Positions 55,992 to 64,000 of a stretch of DNA of 64,000 bases are shown here, in pieces (position 1 is the first letter of the stretch; each line of letters starts with the position of its first letter). The translations under genes were made by a program, and so were the position numbers. The notes under the pieces are model-generated. The model saw nothing but the letters and a program-made list of their open reading frames with translations, was not told the DNA's origin and ran no database searches. The DNA comes from Ceratodon purpureus (lineage: Eukaryota; Streptophyta; Bryopsida; Pseudoditrichales; Ditrichaceae), in the NCBI GenBank assembly GCA_014871385.1, contig CM026425.1, positions 12,391,152-12,455,151 of the forward strand. Reading direction: 5' to 3'.

Positions 55992-58900
55992 ATGAGTTTG
56001 AGAAGCACCAGAAGGTTGTCCGGTTTATGCTCGCTTGACGACGCTCCGCAGTTACCACCGAGAAAGCGGCCTGGCTACTGGCTGACACCGCCATCGCCTG
56101 CTGTGTACTGCGCGAGCGCGTCCTCCATTCAAGAGGCGCCGTCGGCCCAGGCTTTTTCTCCGCCGCTTGAGGAGCCGGCCGCCGTTTTCGATCATTCTTT
56201 CCGCCAGAAGAGGAGATGCATTCTGCAGCTTGAGGCTGACATGGAGGAGGAGAAGGTTACTAAGGACCTTTGTACGAGTTTCCGAAATGTGGAGTCCATT
56301 GAGTCACGGAAATCGGATGTCGTGTCGTGGAGGAGTGCCACCAGTACTACCAACTCGACTTCGAACGGGATGGATCTGCCTCAGAGCGAGACCACTTGTG
56401 AAGGGAATATGGTTCTTGCCGTTGAGGACAAGTCCGGCGTCGACCCGGTTCGAAGTGCGGCCGAGCTATTGACGCAGCTGACGTGCAGGAGAAACGGTGA
56501 CACTGATGGCCAACCTCCAGACGTCACCTCTTGCACGCCGTATTCCCGACACACTGAGCGGCGCGGTTTGGAACTACCAATTCGCTGGGGGGTGAGGAAG
56601 AAAGTCTCTTACGAGAGCAGGAGGAGTGTGGACTCTTGCGACCTTGTCCTGTATACGGGTCCGACACGCAGATTCTCTTGTGATCAAGACAAGACCTCCG
56701 CCCGAAAGCCAGGCTATCCGCCGGACAAAAGGACCGAGGCTGGTCTCAAGAGCGGCCGTCTTGGCAGCTTAGATAGTACGACGAAGAAATTGGACGGTCA
56801 CACCTCGCCGTACTATCCAGCATCGTCAAAGTACCACGTTGTCTTGAGGCCATCCGAAGAAGCTGGTACAAGTTCCGGGCTCCAGTTGGCACAGGTGAGT
56901 ACTCAAGGACCAAGGGATCTGAAGCAGAACAAAACTTCACCCTCGTCCAGCCGGACAAGTCCAGGAAACATTCTCAGGTTGCCGAGAGAGATGCAGGGTC
57001 GATGGTCTTCTGAAAGGTTCGTAGACAGCCTACACATGCGCTCTCTCGCTTCAATTTCATATCCATTTCATTGCTTCGCGTTCTCTAATTCGTTGCTTCC
57101 TGGTTTGAAGTCCCGCTTCTCCTAAATCACGTTGACACCACGAGTATATTTTGCAGATACAAAACGGCACAACTAAAGCTTGTTGACATCATGCTTGAGC
57201 GGAAGGCTGTACCGGGAAAACCTATCCTGAGGCCTGCGTTACGCGAGGAAGCAAGGAAGCACATTGGCGACACTGGATTGCTTGATCACCTACTGAAACA
57301 TATGACGGACACGGTCGTGAACACCGGCCAACGGTTCCGCCGCAGGCACAACTCTGAGGGTGCGATGGAATATTGGCTCGAGCATGCTAGCCTGATGGAT
57401 TTGAGAAAGGCAGCCGGAGTCGAGGATCCATCGTGGATTCCCCCACTAGGATGGAAACCCGGCGACAAGCTCCCAGACCGAAACTGGCAAATGAATCGTC
57501 ACGACCTGACTTCATCAGAAGCCGCCTGGATGAAGCATCTGAAGGAGACGGTCGACCGGCTGAAGAGGTAAACACCAGCAGCTCTTAATCAATAATTACG
57601 TGACACATAAATGGTGCAAATTACATGTGGAACGTGCTTGCGAATTGCTGACCTTACTTTGTTTTCGAACGACATGTGTTATTTGACATTGATGTGTACA
57701 TGTTTCCCAACGCAGTGACATGAAACTTCTGTGTGGGAGCATCAAGGTATCTAACCAGAGGGGTGTGTTGACCGGTATGAGTGTCTCTCATCAAATTATA
57801 CCATTCGGGGACACACCAACAAGAGGTGAAGAGGAACTCAATCCGACGCAGGTGAGAACTCGTGTGTGTCGGTAAATGATAGGTGCATTCAGAAGTTACT
57901 CGGATAATAGCCGGGTCATCCATATCCCAGCTCATTCGTTCATAATTCCTCTAGGGATCAGCATGGTCTGATGATTCTGTTACCTGAAACATTAGCTTGT
58001 CCAAAACCATTGAATTGACGAGTCTTAATCCTATCTGCATAAGTTCTGATAATCGTGGCCCCGAAATCTTGGCAATCACCTGAATGGGATTTTAGGCTCT
58101 ACACAAAAGGAACAATCCTCACTGAGATATTGCAGCAGCCCTTAGAGTAGAATCACAACAATGTCAGATTTTAATTTTACATTGGCATAACCAACTTTCT
58201 TGACAGGGTATTAGAAAGGAATCTATTAAAACCGAAATGACCAATGTGGAGCAGCAATTTCATCAGGAACAGACAACAGGGTAAGAAAACTCATTTTAAA
58301 AGAACACTGCAACGGGCGAGACTAATCTGTACCTAAAGTCAACTACTCTAAATTCATAAGCATATGTAATGAACGAAATTTTTCATCACTTCTCGGCCAG
58401 CTTTTCTGAAGCACAGGGTTTCCACCGAAGTAATTTTCTGACTCCTAAACCTGATGAACTGGCAGCACAAACGTCGGCCTGAGCATCACCGTGGAGCCAG
58501 AGTTTCCGAAGGTTGAGAGTGAGGTGGTACAAATACTTGAGGTAAAATATTTTACATACTTTTAACATGCACTTCGTACTCAATTCATGACACATTAGCT
58601 AGCTGGTCTGGCCTGGCAAAAGTATGCCAAAGTGTGATCATCCACTTCGCTCCAAACTAGTTGCAACCGTATGTATGATAAAAATTGAATCATGGTTTTG
58701 CCCCCACATTTGGAGACTCTGAAAGTTTGCTAAACCTTCGGATTTTTCATGTACAGGATCCGGAGCGCACACCGCGAAAAGAAATTCCTTTGGTCTCCGA
58801 CAACCAAGTTGACCTCGAAGGCCAGCTACAAGTTGTTTGCCAGACTCTTGCTAGTATGCAGGTATGTTTTAGTTTCTCAGTTTCGCTAGACCAAATGCTT

Positions 58901-59932
58901 CAGGGCGTTGTATGGTCTTAAACGTTTGCTACTGATGCATGTTGGTGGATCTCAAAACTGCAGGATGAAGTAACCGACATCATCAAAATGCTCGGAATCG
59001 TACCACCCATAAAGGCGACACCCGTGAGATATCCTCCCAATCCCAACACGCCAGGATACCCGATGCCCTTCTTGCTCTTAACAGGGGATAGTTCCAGCAT
59101 GAGTTGCACAGTCACTTCCCCTGGGTCTCAACCTCCAGAACCAATGCTCGATGCTCCAATGAGACAGTGTTCGACCTTCAGCAATGTGATGGACCAGGGC
59201 AGTAACGGTGATGATGTGATGGGTAATCTCGTCCCTTACGCAGATGGACTTTCACAGGCTCTCTCAAACTACAAACTTGTGAAGAAACCGGACCTTTTCT
59301 CAGCCTGCTCTCCTGTCGAAGAGAAATACAAACCGAAAGAGAAAACTTTGTCTATTGGACATCAAGGTGCTCCCTTAGTTGAGGTGGACATGAAGCAGGA
59401 AAGAGTTCCAAATTTCAAGCCCATATTTGCATGCCAGCCTACTGGATTCAGACTTTGCCGCCCCGCTGGTAGTTTTGTGTGGCCCAGTGCGGTGAACTGC
59501 ACGTCGACGATTCCGACCAACAATCCTCCTATGACCAGGTCGCAAGATCAGACAGTGGAATTGCGTGGACTCGAGGATGGCTCTGGGAATACCTCTTTGC
59601 GACAAACATTGGGATTACCGAATTTCGCTCTTGCTTCCGTAAGTCAAGAGAACTCCTCAACCAGATCTACGGGAGAGTCTCAAGTAGCCACTGCTATGGC
59701 AAGTAAGTTTGAGTGCATGGCCATGGCTGCTCCTCTCCCTTTAGTCCCGACATTACCCCTGATGACCAAGAAAGTCGCCTTGAGTGCGAAAGACACAGGG
59801 GATACAACAACAAATTATTCGGGCCATTACTCCTCACCCGAAGGACCAATCGATTCAGTGCTCTCTCTGTCCTTGTCTCTTTCAGGACCGACCGGAAGTC
59901 ACCACTACAACAGTCTGAAGAAATCGGTGTGA
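55992..59932 (+). CDS. DYAD / SWITCH1 / AMEIOTIC1-like protein
   Basis: Plant DYAD/SWI1/AM1 proteins act in the nucleus at meiotic entry and protect sister-chromatid cohesion. Exons 55992-57016, 57157-57567, 57716-57851, 58207-58280, 58466-58541, 58757-58861 and 58964-59932 join in phase to about 931 aa. The N-terminal third is Ser/Arg-rich and disordered. The DYAD domain straddles the first intron: RWSSERYKTAQLKLVDIM, then ILRPALREEARKHIGDTGLL, FRRRHNSEGAMEYWLE and WIPPLGWKPGDKL (about 335-460). A helical segment (LEGQLQVVCQTLASMQ, DEVTDIIKMLGI) and a long low-complexity C-terminus ending SLSLSLS follow. No further domain was recognised. Whether it is a true SWI1 orthologue or a vegetative paralogue cannot be told from sequence alone. 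Confidence 0.85.
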
Positions 59933-61543
59933 CGAATTCGTGTGCTAACAGATTTATCGTTGGGCTTGCGTCTGCTTGTCTCTATTGCATATTTGTTTCA
60001 AAATTAGGTAGCTGCTCGTCAATCGTGTTTCACTCTCTTTTCTGACTCATTAGATCCCGTAACGTCCTGATCCCACACGGCCTAATCAAGCAATCCCGTG
60101 ATGATGTGAATCGAAATTGCTCTCCGTATTGTGATTTTGAACATGTATGTAGACATTCACTGACCAGATGCAGACATTGAAACTCTGGATAGACTTGAGG
60201 GTAATCTTTCACAAAGTGAATGAGATTAATCGCTGCATTTTATTCCAAATTTTAGGCGTAACCTGTTGTAAAGTACTGACATTAGTGCTGTATCACTTCG
60301 AATGTCACACCTTAGATTCAATCTAATGTCGTAGTACCCTTTCTGTTAAACATCGGCTGAATCTCCGAGGTTGCTGTAATCTCCACCTTTCATCATGTCG
60401 ACAGTGGACTGTCATTACTCAAGCTAGCCAACTCTGCTTCGCCGGATTCTTACATAGCTCAGTGCAAGGCTGACAGTAGCCATGCCGGGAAGAGAACGTG
60501 ACACCACTCCATAACCTTGTCGCCATGACTGCCAAAACTCAAAACTCAGCACAGTTTACTCCTCTTAGAAGCTGTACGCAGCTACCACATTATTTTATTA
60601 CATTCCGGTGGATGCCAACTCCCTTAGTTTAATGATTTTCCCTCTATTGGTTCTTGCTTTCAACTCACCATTTCCCTCTCCCCCTCTGTCTCTCTATTTA
60701 GTTTGTACTTCACTCACATCCTTTCTCTTGCTCTATGTCCACCATTGATTGTGAGATACAAGTTGGGATTTCAGAATTGCTGGAAAGTTAGCTCCGTTGA
60801 TGACATGAGGAAAAACTGAAGTACACCAGGAACTACGCTTTATGACACCATTCCAAATCCCCAAAACTATTTTCATGAACACCACATCACTTCAAAACAA
60901 TGGTGGACATATCACATTTTCTCTTGAACCATCTAATTTCGCATAGACCCCAACCAAAAGTATTGCCAGCCCCTCTCCAAGTTCCGACGCTTTTCTTTTC
61001 CCTTCTCTGTGTCTATTTTTCTCTCTATATCTATCTTTTTAAACGAAGTGTTTATCTATAATCTCACCTTCTTCCTCACCTCACTTCTGCCTATGATTCA
61101 AGTCCATTCTCAAATATGACGAGGTTTCGAAAGCAACAGTTTATATATTTTAATGAGTTTCTACAACCCAAGATTTGGACTCTTGGTATAGTTCTGGAGC
61201 GGCGGAGATTGCCTTTGGGCTATTGTGTGAAACGGCCCTTAAGTGCATTCAATCTGGGAGGACAAAGTTGAATAACTTTGCATCACTGCTCTCAATAATA
61301 TGTAAGAGAATTCTCAGTTATTCAAAAGACAAAGACCTCTAACTCTGAAGTTAGGAAAAACATTTTTTCTGATCGTCACTGACTAAACTTCGAAGACAAG
61401 GAAGATTTTCTCAAACTTCCAAGGCAAATGGAGATTGGCAAGCATTTCTTTGAAATGAGCATTCCCATTCAAGTGAGCTCAGAAGTGCCATCAGGATCAC
61501 TTCAAAATAAGCACTAAAAGAGGACTTGTTGATCTCGACCGCA
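59933..61543. other. Convergent 3' regions of the DYAD-like and NFU genes
   Basis: No gene was recognised. Pyrimidine-rich stretches at 60640-60730 and 60990-61080 are low complexity. The ends probably hold the two 3' UTRs. Confidence 0.45.
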
Positions 61544-63998
61544 TCAGGGTGCTGATAAAATGACCTCCTTGATGTCGGGAAATTTGTCTTTGATGGCTGC
61601 TTGAATACCCATGCCGATTGGTGCAGGACCTTGGTACTTTACCTGGCATTCACCTTTCACTGTGTCCACCGAAACAACCTCAACCGAACCACCATAATTG
61701 CGGATGGCAGGTCTGAGCATTTCCAGATGTGCGTCAATAGCCTGAAAGACATGATATCGGAGCAACCAGTCAGCAACTGTTAACGAGCAACGTTTGCATC
61801 TTAATGAAGTCTAGACTTCTATATAGAACATCTAAAACCATAGACTACGGCTTTGTATCTGCCGATCATATGACTATATCCGTGCACACCGCTTACGATT
61901 TCACATGATTTAACATCTTACTGAAACATTGGACCAAGTCTTCGACCCAATTCACAACAAGAAACATTCATATTACGTGCTAGGTGATCTTAAAACTGAA
62001 GAGGAGCAAACTCCGGCTTACAGGAATGCTGGCACCGATCTCTTGCTTGTCAACTTGGACTACTTCTTTCAAAAGGTCTCCAAATTTCTCCATCAAGACT
62101 CTTTCTATGCCCATCTTCATCGTACTTGTCGAACTCGGACATGTTCCACAGGCACCTACATGGCAATTTAAATGGAGAAACTTAGTCAGTACATCAACTA
62201 TGCTCAAACATGTAATCCTTCAAGTTAAACCAATGTTGACAACCATCTGGTCGACATTCGTTCTACTTCCATTGCATCCAGGATATTTAGGTCTTGAAAG
62301 CAACTGAGACAAATATAAGACACTTCAATTTGGGATGTGTGCATACGATTGCGTTGTTGACAATATAATCCATAGGTACTATGTAAGAATTTAAGAGAAG
62401 CTACAAAGGAAAAGTAACGAAACGCACAAACGAGGAGACAGATAACAATGAAATGATGCCCCTTTGTTTTGGAGAGGTGCCAAGAGCCTTAAGGTGGAGA
62501 GGTACCTTGTAAGCGTAACGAAACCACACCGTCTTTCAAACCCACAACCTCGACGTTACCTCCATCAGCAATCAGGTAGGGTCGCACTTCATCGAGAACT
62601 TTGTCTACGTTCTCGACGGTGAAATCATAAGTTTCTGCTGAGTACAACCCTTGACCTGCCTCAGAGCCCGAGGCAAACGGGCTTACGATCTGTTCTGAAG
62701 CTTCAGTCTTCGTGGCTTGATCAGCGGCAGAACTGTCAACATTCTCTTCTTTCAAGGCTCCGCCATTTGAAACTCGAGGATCTAGAGTTTGCTTCGTCTG
62801 TCCATCGATGACGCTACTCCAGTCGTCTCCCTCTACAGCCTGCACAGCGAGCATAACAGACTTCAGCTTTCACATTCCTAGAATCAATTCAAAAGTGAAG
62901 GTCGCAATAACTGTAAAATGTGATAGCAGGTATGCAAAGAATACATCGCAAAATATCCAGGTTTACGAAAGAATAAATGCAAATTCCTAGAGTCACAGCA
63001 TGAAGCATATTCCAACAAAAGCATGAACAAACTTCTCAAACTGGAGGAAAAAAAACTGCATGCGATTGACCTCAGCAAAGGAGGTTCAGAATAACTGCCT
63101 ACGGGAAACTACACTGTCTAACAGTATTAAAAAAACAGCAGATCTTTCACATTCTTGAATCATAGAATACTACAATGAATAATTTGAAAAACGCAACTGC
63201 CAAGTTTTCTTCCTTTCTTTTCTTTTTGGAACAAATAAAATGTAAATCCATTTCAAATTAACAATGCATCCTATTGACGCCAGTCGGAGAACCAACCAGC
63301 GGGGCGAACAAGCATTCTGACTTTCCCAAAGAGCTTCCGAACAAGACATGATAATATCTTCAGCAAAGCAAGACTAGACCACATTGGTAAGGAAATTCAG
63401 CTACCTGTAGCAACTTGAGCCTGCGTGTGCGGGCATCATCGTCCTCACCGGCAACATCATCAAACAGATTCTCCCCCATGGCTTTCCGCATCTTCAGTTT
63501 CTTCTCCTCATACTCTATCTTCTCCTGCTCCGACATAGGGGCCGCATTACTCCCAGACCCTTCCCACAACCCCCTCTCACTAGAATTTCCAGGAGCAGGG
63601 CCCACCGCCTCCAGCCATCTCTGCTTCTCCTCCTCCAGCTTCGCCCGAGTAATCAGCGCAGCTTCGGTGTACATCTTAACCCGCACGGCACTGCACTTCT
63701 CCGACCCCAACCTACTCCTCAAGCTCTTGAGCGTGGAAACCACATTCCGAGAGTAGCTAACATACTGCACCGATTCCAGAGCATCATAGACTGCAAACAC
63801 GCCTGCGAACTTAAAACCCTCACGAGCCGAAACATAATCCTCCATACCAATGACAGTGTTCCCGTCGTCTTCTCCTTCTCTTCCCCTGAACTCTGTCCCT
63901 GCGGAGCCATGCACCTCAGCTCCACCCTCTCCATACAGAAACCCATGCAGCCCCTTGTGCCCCTCGGGTACTGCATCGTCTGTCACCACATTCGACAT
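61544..63998 (-). CDS. Plastid-type NFU iron-sulfur scaffold with GIY-YIG-like N-terminal region (partial)
   Basis: NFU proteins pass Fe-S clusters to target apoproteins, here probably in plastids. Exons 63998-63405, 62839-62506, 62155-62022 and 61741-61544 join in phase (419 codons seen). The first exon encodes a GIY-YIG-like stretch (KFAGVFAVYD, VQYVSYSRNVVSTLKSLRSR, ALITRAKLEEEKQRWLEAVG) and an acidic linker ending RRLKLLQ. Next come EGDDWSSVIDGQT and the first NFU domain (VDKVLDEVRPYLIADGGNVE). That domain is completed across an intron by GACGTCPSSTSTMKMGIE with the cluster-binding CxxC. The last exon is a second, cysteine-less NFU domain (LEMLRPAIRNYGGSVEVVSV). Two NFU domains with only one CxxC is the plastid NFU1-3 plan. 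The start and transit peptide may lie beyond the right edge; ATG 63998 is only the first in the window. Confidence 0.85.
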
Positions 63999-64000
63999 GG

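Overview
This is eukaryotic land-plant nuclear DNA. Genes rich in GT-AG introns sit in AT-rich spacer that is full of transposon remains. The protein families point the same way: a TIR-NB-ARC-LRR receptor, a plant-type NAD kinase, a DOMON/cytochrome b561 protein, a DYAD/SWI1-type meiosis protein and a plastid-type NFU scaffold. My best guess is a moss such as Physcomitrium patens. That rests on overall character and I could not test it.

Layout. 0.9-4.4 kb: decayed LINE (minus strand) cut by a 340-bp CACTA-type MITE. 5.3-5.7 kb: small inverted-repeat element; its family recurs at 53.2 kb. 6.9-12.0 kb: TIR-NB-ARC-LRR gene (minus) whose LRR region is about 13.5 tandem copies of a 138-bp unit. 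13.8-16.2 kb: GINS subunit PSF3 gene (minus), recovered as six phase-matched exons. 18.3-20.3 kb: DOMON-cytochrome b561 gene (minus). 22.7-28.9 kb: decayed PIF/Harbinger transposon holding a Myb/SANT-like ORF, a DDE transposase and, between them, an intron-bearing Ulp1-type protease relative. 31.6-36.9 kb: NAD kinase gene (plus).

37.6-43.9 kb: tRNA-Ser(UGA) and a tRNA-Pro(CGG) gene split by a full-length, apparently intact two-ORF LINE of 6,120 bp with a perfect 15-bp target-site duplication. 45.8-47.2 kb: intronless VMP1/KMS-like gene (plus). 49.6-52.2 kb: inverted-repeat element carrying two further nested elements. 53.9-54.3 kb: LINE 3' fragment. 55.0-59.9 kb: DYAD/SWI1-like gene (plus) behind a tandemly duplicated 0.39-0.40-kb upstream block. 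61.5 kb to the right edge: NFU-type iron-sulfur scaffold gene (minus) fused to an N-terminal GIY-YIG-like region, cut by the window edge.

The host genes are unrelated housekeeping, immune and meiotic genes with no operon logic. The most striking parts are mobile: the LINE inside the tRNA-Pro gene, ending in a hairpin instead of poly(A), and the Harbinger element with a captured Ulp1-like gene. Exon boundaries were worked out by hand from splice motifs, reading phase and family similarity recalled from memory; no alignment was run.
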